Positions 11,700 through 22,572 of a DNA stretch of 64,000 nt are shown here, piece by piece. Below the pieces are notes generated by a model. That model saw only the letters and a program-made list of their open reading frames with translations, searched no databases and was not told the DNA's origin. How positions within the stretch are numbered: position 1 is the first letter of the stretch; every line of letters begins with the position of its first letter. This stretch comes from Silurus meridionalis (taxonomy: Eukaryota; Chordata; Actinopteri; Siluriformes; Siluridae): positions 9,306,990-9,370,989 of the forward strand of contig NC_060892.1 of assembly GCF_014805685.1 (NCBI RefSeq). Direction: 5' to 3'. The position numbers were made by a program, and so were the translations under genes.

Positions 11700-13331
11700 G
11701 AAAAGAATATTCTGATAGATTTCGAATGTATTTCATTCTGCATGCTAGGATTTTCATTTGAACAATGTTAACACCTCTGTTTTCATTTTTACAATTGAAC
11801 AAAAAACAGTTCTTTGTTATGGACTAAATTGTAGACCCTGTACTAATCACCTGTACTGACTAGTAAAATCTTTGCAAGAACACATTTGTCCATGTTTTCT
11901 AAATAACTATAACCATGCATGTCATGACACTGCTGTGTCAGTATTCTGAGCATGCTTTGCCTTGCTTCTTTTGAATATCCCATTAGCAGGGTGTAGAGGG
12001 GCCAGTGAGTGAGCTGTCACATGCTGGGTGATAAAACAGCATGGAGGACATGGGTGAGCCATTTACAGCTTTTCTTTTCAATTGATAGCACTACAATGAA
12101 GGCTTTACCACACCATGCTTTATGCCACAACCCTTCTCTATCTATCTCCATTTCTGTAATGGCAAAATTAAGTGACATTACTCTTCTCAGTAACCTCTTT
12201 ATGTAATTGTTGCTTTTTTTTATCTATTGTGAGATGAAAAGGTGATACCTGAGTCAGCTGTACTGAAGATAATATCCAATATAAAAAGATCTATATTGAC
12301 TTTCTGTTGATGGCCACAGCGACTACAGCTTCACCTTTATTTTACCCTTTCTAGGATGGATAAGAGAGGTACAGATATATCCAACTGTACAATGACATAA
12401 TTATTATCAATATAAGCACAAATGCATATATAAAATGATTAATTATGCAATTAAAATTATAAAATAAATATAATATAAAAATAAATGCTATTAAATATAA
12501 GAAAATGTAAAGTTTTATCATTCATATTTCTAATTAGTGAAGTTTGAGTATGAAAACTAAATCTGAAGCATTCTGTGGAGATTATAACAGCACAGAGCCA
12601 AGGCTGAAAACCTGGGAACTCAAATGCAAAACATTTCCCATATTTTATACCAGACAACCATTTCTGCATTGCCTTTGATGCATTGCATTTTATATCTCAC
12701 TTTAAAAAAACTTGTATATAATCTTGAATAAGTAGCAGGTATATCTAAGTATTCAACATAATCTTTGAATTTATCAATCTTTGCCTAAATTAATACAGTT
12801 ATACTCCACTTGTCATTTTTAGCCTTGGCCAAGGACATAATAGATTTATAGTCTTTCCAGGAGCACTTTCTACACTGAAAGGCACCATGCCCACACACAT
12901 TCACACGCCCATTTACATCTAACTCAAGTTTAGAGAAGCCACCAACATACTGCACAGGTTTTTAGAAAGTGGGAGTCAGAAAAAACAAACAAACAAACAA
13001 CAACAAACAACAATAAAAAAAGTTATATTAAATCTTTTTTTTTTCCAATGATCACAGGTTGTGACATGGATGAAAAGTGCTCTAGGTCTTTGGATAATCT
13101 GTTTAATCACTCTGCAAAACATCAATAGATATGACCTTGCTTATTAAGAGATCCTTATAAAACCTTAAGAAATGTTTTAATGGAATGAGCATAAACTGAA
13201 TTTTATAATGTGATACCAAGATCCAGGGCCAAGTATAAAATCAATAGATTATCCTTTAAATATTGATAGCTAAAAACTGCACTATCAAAATAGATGAAAA
13301 AACTAATAGATAAATTGTGATGATATATTGT
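11700..13331. other. Intergenic DNA, nothing recognised
   Basis: No gene or definable repeat family was seen. A short A-rich, AAAC-rich simple stretch lies at about 12983-13023. Open frames are short and without similarity. Confidence 0.5.
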
Positions 13332-13336
13332 GCACT

Positions 13337-13667
13337 TGTCAGGGATCCACCTGCTACGCCCCCCTTGGTAGCTGTCACGCTGCCTTGTTCTGCCGCTCCC
13401 GGTATTAACGAGAGACAGGTGTCTCTCGTTACCGATTTCCCATATGAGCTCTTATTCTCATCTCACTCGTGTCGGAACTACTCAATGGCTACTGACACCA
13501 ACCTTACTCAAGACTGCCAGCATTCCCCGCTGGTTCCGAGGATTACCTTCGTTCCGAGGATTACCTTAGTTCAGTGGATTACTCTCCTCCCGTGGATTAC
13601 TATCCTCCCGTGGTTTGCTTTCGTCCTGTGGATTCTTTTCGCGATTCAGTTCATATCTCTACATGAC

Positions 13668-13747
<80 letters not shown>

Positions 13748-13800
13748 AATAAACATGACAGAGCTATTCCCGCTTCCGGTTCATGATCCAAACCCTGACA
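13337..13800 (+). repeat. 5' LTR (464 bp) with internal GT microsatellite
   Basis: The boundaries are TGTCAGGGATCC at the left and AACCCTGACA at the right. A perfect GT run occupies about 13671-13745 and is followed directly by ACAATAAACATG, a plausible polyadenylation signal (AATAAA at 13749-13754). Two GATTACCTT units and three TGGATTACT-like units form short internal repeats at about 13540-13605. The 3' end is matched by 16257-16305 and the middle by 14929-15172. Confidence 0.85.
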
Positions 13801-14009
13801 GAAGGTCCGACCACTACTGAAAGAGGAATCGCCCTGCCGAGATGATTTGGCAGCCAAACTCCGCTTTGGGTTTTACCCGGAAGCGCGCTGCCGCTCCTCG
13901 CGGATCATGCTCATGCAAGTGCGGCTGCACCACGCCCTTCTGACAGCCCAGGGAAATTCCCGGCTTGCTTCTCTGGCGAGATGACCGAGTGGGGGGATTC
14001 CTATAGAGC

Positions 14010-14741
14010 GTGGGCAGGTACGTGGATGTGCAGTCATCCCAATTCAACACAGAGCGGGTCAAGATCGCCTTTTGCATTTCCCTCTTATCTGGAGATGCTC
14101 TCTCTAGAGCCAGCAGGCTGTGGCGTGCCAAGGGAGGAGATTTTGGTTCTTACGCGGATTTCATTAATCAACCCCTCGGGATGTCCGGGATAAAAACAAC
14201 AGGTCTCCACGTCTGCACCTTTATTTCCTCTGAGCGCTCCTTTCAGTTCCAGTGTTCCTCCGAGCGCGCCGCTCTGTTCCAGAGTTACTCCGAATGTGCC
14301 GTTCCGTTCCAAAGTTTCTCCGAGTGCGCCGCTTCGTTTCAAAGTTCCTACGAGCGCGCCGTTCTGTTTCAAAGTTCCTACGAGCGCGGCGCTCCGTTCC
14401 AGAGTTCCTACGAGCACGCTGCTCTATTCCAGTGTTCCTACGAGCACGCCGCTTCGTTCCATCCTCCCGCCAAAGGGGTCCGCGCTGCTCCAGCGTTCCG
14501 CCGAGGGTGCCACTCAGCTCCAGCGTTCCGCCGAGGGTGGCGCTCAGCTCCAGCGTTCCACCGAGGGTGCCACTCAGCTGCTTGGCCATGCCTGGCCGCG
14601 AAAGGGACGTTGTTCCCCAGAAAGCGACGTCTCGCCTTCAAGTTCCCCAGAAGGCAACGTCTCGCCTTCAAGTTACCCAGAAGGCGACGTCTCGCCTCCA
14701 AGTTTCCCAATAGGCAACGTTTAGCCTTCAAGTCTCTCTGA
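14010..14741 (+). CDS. Gag-like ORF with decapeptide-repeat tail
   Basis: This 243-codon open frame starts with a capsid-like segment of about 50 residues, including VKIAFCISLLSGDALSRA then LWRAKGGDFGSYADFI, the pattern seen in Gag of fish Ty3/Gypsy elements. After about residue 70 it runs into tandem 10-residue units such as SYERAVLFQS and SYERGAPFQS (about seven copies), then arginine-rich units (AFRRGCHSAP, RRQRLAFK). The repeats have a period of exactly 30 bp, so they keep the frame. The same array is open in other frames too, which weakens the case that the tail is translated. It lacks a zinc knuckle. Its upstream gag portion (13820-14009) is in another frame. It may be a decayed gag that read into a minisatellite. 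Confidence 0.5.
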   Translation: MGRYVDVQSSQFNTERVKIAFCISLLSGDALSRASRLWRAKGGDFGSYADFINQPLGMSGIKTTGLHVCTFISSERSFQFQCSSERAALFQSYSECAVPFQSFSECAASFQSSYERAVLFQSSYERGAPFQSSYEHAALFQCSYEHAASFHPPAKGVRAAPAFRRGCHSAPAFRRGWRSAPAFHRGCHSAAWPCLAAKGTLFPRKRRLAFKFPRRQRLAFKLPRRRRLASKFPNRQRLAFKSL

Positions 14742-16256
14742 CGGCGATGTCTCGCCTTCAAGTCTCTCTGACGGTGAAGTCTCGCCTCCAAGTTCCTCGG
14801 ACGGCGAGGTCTCGTCTCCAAGTTCATCGGACGGTGACGTCTCGCCTCCAAGTCCTTTGGACGGCGACGTCTCGCCTCAAAGTCCCTCGGACGGTAAAGT
14901 CACGCCTCCTAGCTCCTCTCCAGGCGATGTCTCTCGTACTGATTTCCCATATAAGCTCTCATTCCCATCTCACTCGTGTCGACCTACTCAATAGCTACGG
15001 ACACCGACCCTACTCAGGACTGGCAGCATTCCCCGCTGGTTCCGAGGATTACCTTCGTTCCGAGGATTACCTTAGTTCAGTGGATTACTCTCCTCCCATG
15101 GATTACTATCCTCACGTGGTTTGCTTCCGTCCTGTTGATTCTATTCGCAAAGTCTCTACATGACTTGACGTCTCGCCTTCAAGTTACCCAGAAGGCGACG
15201 TCTTGCCTCCAAGTTCCCCAGAAGGCGACATTTAGCCTTTAAGTTCCCCAGAAGGCGACGTTTAGCCTTTAAGTTCCCCAGAAGGTGACATCTCGCCTTT
15301 AAGTTCCCCAGAAGGCGACTTCTTGCCTCCAAGTCTCTCTGACGGCGATGTCTCGCCTTCAAGTCTCTCTGACGGTGAAGTTTCGCCTCCAAGTCCCTCG
15401 GACGAAGACGACTCGCCTCCAAGTCCCTCGGACGGCGACGACACGCCTCCTAGCTCCTCTCCAGGCGATGTCTCTCCTCCGAGTTTCTCTCAAGGCGACG
15501 ACTCTTCTCCGAGTTCCCCTTTAAGGCGATGTCACGCCTCCTAGCTCCTCTTCAGGCAACGTCTCACCCCTTGAAGTTCCTCTGAAAATGACAAAGCACT
15601 CCCAAGTTCCTTTTAGGGTCCTGCTGCGCATCAAGGTTCCCCCCAGGGCACCGTTGTGCTTCGAAACGTCCCTGGAGGCTACGTCACTCTCTCAAGCCCC
15701 TCTGAAAGCACAGTCACGCTTCAAGTCCCCTCTGCCGGCGCAATCCAGGATCTCTCAGAAGCCATCATGGCGGACCTAGGTCTCTCCAAGAATGACAACA
15801 CGGCAGACAAGACTCCGCAGAAAGCACCGTCAAGCTTCACGATTCCGCTGTAAGCGTTGTTATGCTTAAAGGCTCCTCTAGAAGTGCTAAGGGCGACAAT
15901 GTGATTAGAGTTTCCTCTCAGAACGATGTCGTACCTCAAACACCTGCAGAGGGCACTACAGTACCTCGGACACCCATAGAGGACGCCCTAATGCCCCAGA
16001 GTCCTGCCACGGGCTTTACCGGCTTCCTGAGTTCCTTCATAGTCGCCATGGCACCTTGGATCCCCATCGAGGGTGCCACTGTGCTCCTGAAGTCTGTCAA
16101 GGGCACCGTCATACCCCAGGGTCGCTCAGCTCCCGATCCCCGTCGAGGGCGTCGGTCGGCCTCTGACCATAGCCCAAGACGTTGCTCGGCCTCTGGACTC
16201 CGCCATGGGCGGCGCACGGCCTCTGAACCCTGTCGTGGGCGTCACACGGCCTCTGG
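14220..16256 (+). repeat. 30-bp minisatellite array, higher-order and progressively diverged
   Basis: Tandem units of 30 bp run almost the whole length. They are GAGCGCGCC/GTTCC-type units at 14225-14460, GTTCCGCCGAGGG units at 14490-14575, CCAGAAGGCGACGTCTCGCC-type units at 14625-14720 and CTCTGACGGCGATGTCTCGCC-type units at 14730-14925. After the LTR segment, the last two unit types recur in the same order at 15165-15480. Beyond 15590 the units are older and the period is harder to follow, but CTCC/CCCC-GAGGGC spacing near 30 bp persists to about 16250. One frame reads SPSSLSDGDV-like decapeptides at 15330-15500. Confidence 0.85.
14929..15172 (+). repeat. Truncated LTR copy embedded in the minisatellite
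   Basis: This segment is colinear with 13424-13672 of the 5' LTR, including the paired GATTACCTTCGTT/GATTACCTTAGTT units, with about 8-10 percent differences by eye. It lacks the first 87 bp or so of the LTR and stops exactly where the LTR's GT run would begin (CATGACTTG). The left junction lies in GTCTCTC, which both the array (GCGATGTCTCTCC) and the LTR (AGGTGTCTCTCGT) share. The right junction returns to array sequence at ACGTCTCGCC. Confidence 0.85.
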
Positions 16257-16305
16257 AACATGATAGAGCTACTCCCGCTTCCAGTTCGTGGTCCGAACCC
16301 TGACA
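16257..16305 (+). repeat. 3' LTR terminal remnant (49 bp)
   Basis: It matches 13752-13800 with six substitutions and ends in CCCTGACA before the GCACT target duplication. In the 5' LTR the matching sequence lies immediately after the GT microsatellite, so this copy begins just where that microsatellite would have ended. Confidence 0.85.
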
Positions 16306-17539
16306 GCACTACAATACATTTTACAGTATATTATGTAATTTGCATGTGGCTTATTTACTAACCGTTAACCTAACCCAAAATCTAAATAGACCATTATTTT
16401 GAACAGCAGGGATTATAGGAATGCATCCTAGTTAAAAAACAGGTGAATAACTGTATAAACATTTGGATTTATCTTCCAAATGTATTATACTAAAGCCCTT
16501 TAATGACACAACATTGCAGCAATGAGGTTCCAGCTTTTGCAAAAGATGAGAACATCATGAAACGAAATGGCTTAAAGCTCTATTTGCAGCCCTACCAAAT
16601 AAGTGCTTTCAATTAAGGCACTTTCAGGTAGTTAAGCGAAAATATAAATCCTAAAAGAGGAAATTGTTGGGCTGATGAATGTATTCACATTTGATGTATT
16701 CACATCTGTGACTCACTCACTCTGGAGAAAATACCTGCACATCTGTCATTAAGGTACAGAAGTCAATTGAGTGTAATTGAGGTTGAGAGAGATATTTTCT
16801 TTACTATGCATTATAATACCAAAAGTGTCACACATTGTGCATTGTCAAATAAAATCATAAAACATTTACCTCACAACCTGTTTGGTACAAAACTATATTG
16901 AATGTGAAAGTAACTTAACTGTAATGTTATTACTATACATTTTTTTTTAAACACTGCCTTGGTCACACCCAGCTTTGAAATGTTACTAATGAGCTTCTTT
17001 CTTTGGTTTATTGTGCCATAATTAAATAACTAGCAACTATATTTGGAAGTAAACATAAAACAAAACATTTTAGTGGCATGTCATGAAATGAAGTTTAACA
17101 GATTTAACTAAACTGAAATATATTTATTCAGAATCAAAGTTCTAGCCTTTTATATCTAATTTAACCCCAGATGTAAAAGAACCCTTTAAAATTCATATTT
17201 AAACATGTACACAGGCAAAATTGTTAAAAGAAAATGTGTTTCTTATCAACTGAAGTAAAACATACTCACAAGCATCATTGTCCTTTATTCAACTCATCAC
17301 TGTTGGCAGTTACACTGGTGGCAATTACTAAATAATTCTGTTAGTTCTGTTCTGTTCAGTAAAATTACCTAAAATCATGTAGTAGATATTTCAAAATGTT
17401 TTTTATTTTGTTGCCTGAACTGAGCATACAAGAGCTCTTCTTGGTTTTGATAATGATGATGGACACTTTAATCAATAATAGAATTTTACAAGCTGAATAC
17501 TATAGGATTATGTCCACTTCACTACAGCAAATAGCTTTT

Positions 17540-17685
17540 CAAAACCTGATCAATGTGTGTTGGACTTTGATTGTGAGTTCAAATCCCAGCACCACAAAGC
17601 TCCAACTTGGCCCTTGAGCAAGCCTTAATTGTAAGTCACTCTGGATAAGGATGTCTGCCAAATGCCAAAAATGTATGTAATTGAA
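17540..17685 (+). repeat. tRNA-derived SINE fragment
   Basis: A B-box-like GTGAGTTCAAATCC is followed by CAGCACCACAAAGCTCC, CCCTTGAGCAAG and the tail GTAAGTCACTCTGGATAAGGATGTCTGCCAAATGCC. This is the layout of a widespread teleost SINE whose tail resembles L2 3' ends. Other copies in the window share these blocks. Confidence 0.75.
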
Positions 17686-19304
17686 GTGTAACAGCCCCAT
17701 AGTGCGGTTACTAGAATTTTGAGTTAATACCTTCCATATACTCCATGGGGCTGTCTAGAAAATTGCTTCTAAGGGATAAAGGTAAAAGTAAAACAGAGCG
17801 AAAGAGAGTTTGAAACCATGCTTGTTTGAAAGAAGCATGGCTGGTTCTTGTGCTAGTTTTATGTGTAGAGTCCAGGCTGGAAAACATTTGTTTTAAGCTA
17901 AACCAAAAAAAGACTTCTCCTTCTCCCCTTTCATGATATTGATCATTTAATTGTTTTCTTGCCTGAGACCTTGTGCATCTTAGGTAATCTGGTGAAGTCT
18001 GGTTTGCATGCTGCAAAGGATGGAGTCTTCAGATAACTTAGGAAAGAGTACAAAGTAAAAAGAAAGAAATAACAGTCAGTTAAAAGTATAACCGAAGGCG
18101 AAAAACTCAATGAGTTTTCCCAGATTCCAGTAAATTTTTCCTGTCTTCAGAGCTCTAACTGCTGCAAAGACATGCTCTGCTGATGTTCCAGAACTTTATG
18201 AACTTTGGGTGAGATAGATTTTCGTTACTTGTTAGCTCCATGTCTTGGCTGATTGACTACATTTAAGTGGAAAAGAGTGTACATTTTATTTTACTGTTGA
18301 ACCATACCTTTCAAGCTTGGGTGACTAGGTAGGTCATTTCATTAGACACAGCCCTGTCTCTTTTGTCTCCAGGAATTTCTCTCACAAATTTGGGATCACA
18401 GCAAATCAAACTATTGAAATGTGCATGCTGATATTTTTCAGGCTATCATTACAGAAGCTGTTGATTAGTTGTGCCTGCTGAACATGTTGTATTGTGATCT
18501 ATTGTAATGCGACAACATTAACAGAGAGCTGATTGCTTCAAGCAAGACTTTTGGTCATTAACTTACTCATGAATTATAGAGACAGAAGTCTCCATATTTG
18601 TACTTTGGATAAACATTATATACAATCATTGCTTGGTAGACAGACTAATAGTGGATCAGGTCATCTCAACCAAGAATATAAACAACTCTACCCTTCTTGC
18701 ACACTTTGAGGATGTCATTTGCATTGCTGTTGCTTTTGTTTCATGTGTAATTGCATCAGTTTGCACATTCCAATCACACATGTACATATAAAATTAATGT
18801 TAACCTGCCACTTTGTTGTTTACTAGTGCCAAAATAAATGTCAGATGTGATTAGGGAGGGTGTTCAAAGCAGAGTTGGAGCAAACGGTTTTTATGAAGAA
18901 AACAGGAGTTTTATGTAACAATTTCACTGACGTTCAGGTAGAATAAGATGCAAGCTCTGAATCAAAAACTTATTATTAAGTAAATTCCAATTATCTTCAT
19001 TTTTCCAGCATGAGTCATGCAGTTGACACACAGACTGAATGGCAATCCATACTCATAAATCAGCCAAAGAAAAAGTAGAAGAAACCAGAAAAAAAAATCA
19101 CAGGCGGTAAACCAGGCTGCTAGAGGAAACTAGGGCAAAAACCAATGGTCTAGGATAAGGGAAAAAGGCTAAAAACACAATATTTGAAAAGAAGGATTGG
19201 TGGAAAACAAATAGCTTAAAGCTGCCTGAGATTTAAACCCACTGTATCATAGCAAATAATACTTATTTCTAACTGCTTTAGGTTCCCTGGTTCAGTCCTG
19301 AGAT

Positions 19305-19435
19305 TATATTACTGTCTGGTTAAGATGTTGAATTTAGGATTGGAATTCAGATCCCAGGATCACCAAGCTCCCACTCTCAATTGTAATTTGCTCTTGATAA
19401 GGGTGTATTGTAAATATAAAAATACCAAGTCTTTA
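19305..19435 (+). repeat. Degenerate copy of the same SINE
   Basis: It contains GGTTAAGATGTTGAATTTAGG (A-box region), GAATTCAGATCCCAGGATCACCAAGCTCCCACT and CTTGATAAGGGTGT, matching the 17540 copy with considerable decay. Confidence 0.6.
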
Positions 19436-21546
19436 CCAAGTACATTACACTTGTGTGTCTATCATATCTTTTTTACTGGGATTGGCTCTTTATGACTGAG
19501 ACCATAAAGAGGGAAAAAAGGTTATGGAAGTTGAATAAATAAATGCTTAAAATCTGAGGATGTTGCCCCTTTGTAGTAGAAAAATACTACTTGAGGATAC
19601 TCTTGAAAGCACAATTTAAAATGGGTTGTGCTATACTCGTTTCTATTCTGAGAGCGTATTTAGCTGTTTGAGTACCCCCACCCACTCACTAATAGTGTAC
19701 CTTGGGAATGTGTATAATACCATCAAAAACAATCTATTTTCCACTGATTTTTTTTCTCTGCAGGACTTTCATTTTTAACTTAGATGTTGTCTTTTTTCAA
19801 ATCGGTGTACATTTCAATATTGGCTATGTATCTGATGATGAATCTGCATAACAAATCTTCATGGACATAATTACATACTGTATGATTAATATTATTTTTC
19901 ATTCAGTTTATATTTGTAAATATAGTGGTTGATTTCAGTTAAAGGAAACAGAGGGCAGTTGAAAAATTATATTAAGCAGAAATCTGATTGAGGCTGTCTC
20001 AGTCTTATGGGCTCTTCAGTCATGTATTGGCTAAGACAAATCTGTCTGAATCTAGTGATCTAATGTAGTTGAACTAATGTAGCATTGTTTGAGAGACCCT
20101 GATATATACTGTACTTCATATGGCATATCCATTTCTCTTCTGGGGATATCTGTTAAGTGTGATAGCTAAAGGGGGCGGTGTTAGACAGTAGATCAATAGC
20201 ACAGTCATAAGATTAGTTAGGAAGGAAAGCACATGCCTTAGGCTGAGTGGCGACCTCTCAATATTCTGAATAGCCTGCAAGAATTTCAGTTTGCAGTATT
20301 ATTTGGAGGTTTTTATAGAGGTTGCTGCTATGTTGATGGTGTCAGAAATATGAAATTGGGTTCATGACATTTGATCAAACTATAATTTTCCATTCTGACC
20401 AAGGGATTTGAGTGTTGTGGGTTTTCAAAAACAAAGTTTGTATATATGAGTGGATGATATGGTACCTTTAACTCCCATTGTAAAACATCACTTGTTCTTG
20501 GCCTTTTCTGGTAGCTGATTTGACTCTGTGAGGCAGTGTAATCTTTTCAGAAGAAACACTTCTCCAGATTTTTCTAAGATGCTCCAGCTCTTAAAATGGA
20601 GTTGCTGATTTGTTATAGGCTCAAGATTTAAATATGTTCCTTTTCAATTTGTGGATAGGAGCAAACATTCTTCTCTCACTGAATAGTTTATTGAGATAAA
20701 TTGGCAAGTAAATGACAGAATTCACAGGGTGATGAAAATCTCTTCAGGCAGATTCAGCAAAGAAAAATGCTGATTAAAACTGGCTCAATTCCGCCACCAC
20801 CTGCAGCCAGTGTTCTTAACTCCAAGGTGAAGTCTGCTGTTGTCAAGGATGCTGTCCTTATTTGAGTGTAAGTAAGTGCTCTCAAGCTTCTTTTGCCTTT
20901 TGTGGGCTGGGTAAAGATGTAGTGAATTAAGTGCATGGTCTCAATGATAGTTAACCATACAGCAGTGGTTTAGACTAGAGCCTTGCCTGTGAGAAATAAT
21001 ATCTTGATCATACAGTATGTGTTGACAGGATGATGAAAGGTTAAATGTGTGAGGTAGATGTTAATGAACATGAACACTGCTAACCCATGCAGGCAATGGA
21101 GTTACCCAATGTAAAGTCCAACCTTTAAAAGCTTCCCAGTGGTAATTGAAATAAAAGTAATCAGATAAAGTTTTTGCTTCCCCCTGTGTGAAGGCAGAGA
21201 TATGTCTGGCAGGGATGAATAACATATGCACAACATTCAGCACTGCCTATGTAGCACCTTCTAATCTCTCTACCGCTTGCCAAATTGGTGCCAACCGCAT
21301 CTAAAGGTCACCTCATATAAAACTAAAATATATCATGTATATTTAAAGGCCAGAAGTATTGCTGGATTGCTAATTAAAAAAAGAAATAACCCTGTCACAA
21401 AACTGCAAGCGTGTGCACATAACGCCTTCCAATGTGCACAAAAAATTGATCTGTGCTTTAGCATGTAATAAACCTGTCAGCAGCCAATAGGGCTTTATAC
21501 AGTACAACACAAGTGGGGGGAGACATACATAATGCTGACAGTCATT

Positions 21547-22075
21547 ATAGGGCATGGTAGCTCAATGGTTAAGATTCAGGGCTATTATCCAGATTTACAT
21601 TGAAGATTTACATGTTTTGGTACAGGACAAGATTCCTTAAACTTCAACTGCTCAGCCTGAAATAGTTTCTGCGTTACTTGTCTAAAGGTTATAAATATGG
21701 ACATAGAAGATGAAGTATCCAAGGATACTGGCTTTGCATTCAGACTACTGTGTTGTCAAAATAATGATTTTATTTGCGTTTAATGTGTCCTTCACCCCGT
21801 TTTGTCACTAAAACAAATATCACACAATATCACACTAATTTCAGTCTAACAATGATCATGAAAGCTGTATACATCTGAGTCTAAGATCAGCTCATTTTAT
21901 GGCATTTGTCCTTTCCAGAGAAACTTACAATTATCTAATTTTTTTACTTAGCAGTTAAGGGTTAAGGGTTTTGCTGAAGGAGAGGCAGCTTGGTGGTGTG
22001 GGATTCAAACTCACAACCTCTCAATAAGTCAAAAATTCATTGTTTGAACTCTACATTCGTTAACTCCTTTGCCTG
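21547..22075. repeat. Two SINE fragments in opposite orientation
   Basis: At 21547-21665 (plus) GGTAGCTCAATGGTTAAGATTCAGGG resembles a SINE tRNA-like head, with a decayed body. At about 21945-22075 (minus) AAGGGTTAAGGG, GGCAGCTTGGTGGTGTGGGATTCAAACTC form the same SINE read in reverse. Neither has intact ends. Confidence 0.6.
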
Positions 22076-22423
22076 CATTGTCTAGCCATGTTCATGCCTG
22101 CTGTAAGAATGAATGCAGCATATCGAGGTAGATTTATATGTACCTCACACAGTGAAGGTACCCATGTCAACCCTACTGTATAATCAAGATTCATTCAATA
22201 CAAAGTGATTTTAACTCTAATGTTCAAAAGTCTTGCCACACAAGTTGCAAGTTTCTATAATGATCATTATAGAATCATCCAACTTATTTTCTATTGGTCA
22301 CTTAATCAGCACCAATATTTAACTTCCAGTTTGTCGTTGTCTATTGTGAAGTCGTTGTTAGGTTAATCTCTGGCTATGCATACCTTTGCCTTCTTCCAAA
22401 TTTGGGGGTTTTGCCCTATTTGA

Positions 22424-22572
22424 ATTTAATTCAATTCATTTATATTTGTATAGCGCTTTTGAACATTGTCTCAAAGCAGCTTTACACTGATAATGTTGTG
22501 ATAAAGCATTTCACTGCATGTTGTACTCTGTATGTATGTGTATGTGACAAATAAAATTTGATTTGATAAAAA
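22424..22572 (+). repeat. Dispersed repeat with CAAAGCAGCTTTACA core and SINE-type tail
   Basis: ATTTGTATAGCGCTTTTGAACATTGTCTCAAAGCAGCTTTACA matches a fish dispersed repeat also seen at 43589-43672 and 51103-51330. It is followed by TGTGACAAATAAAATTTGATTTGA, a common SINE/LINE 3' tail. The 3' tail makes retroposition likely. Confidence 0.65.

Larger units (their letters stand above)
13337..16305 (+). mobile_element. LTR retroelement with gag-like ORF and decapeptide-coding minisatellite; 5-bp target duplication
   Basis: The element starts TGTCAGGG and ends CCCTGACA, inverted ends as in LTRs. It is flanked by the direct repeat GCACT at 13332-13336 and 16306-16310. The 5' LTR is 13337-13800. 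A gag-like frame starts at 14010. About 14220-16250 is a minisatellite with a 30-bp period. Only the last 49 bp of the 3' LTR are at the right end (16257-16305, six differences from the 5' LTR), and another LTR segment lies inside the array at 14929-15172. No protease, reverse transcriptase or integrase is encoded, so it is non-autonomous. It is GC-rich compared with its surroundings. Confidence 0.88.

Noticed and set aside
14221..15422. Several minus-strand open frames rich in Arg, Glu and Thr repeats
   Set aside because: A 30-bp period without stops opens most frames on both strands, so the openness itself is no evidence of coding. The gag-linked plus frame is the only one with outside support.
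14220..16256. Regular 30-bp periodicity resembling a CRISPR array
   Set aside because: There are no unique spacers, the units diverge gradually, the period is a multiple of three, and the host is a vertebrate.
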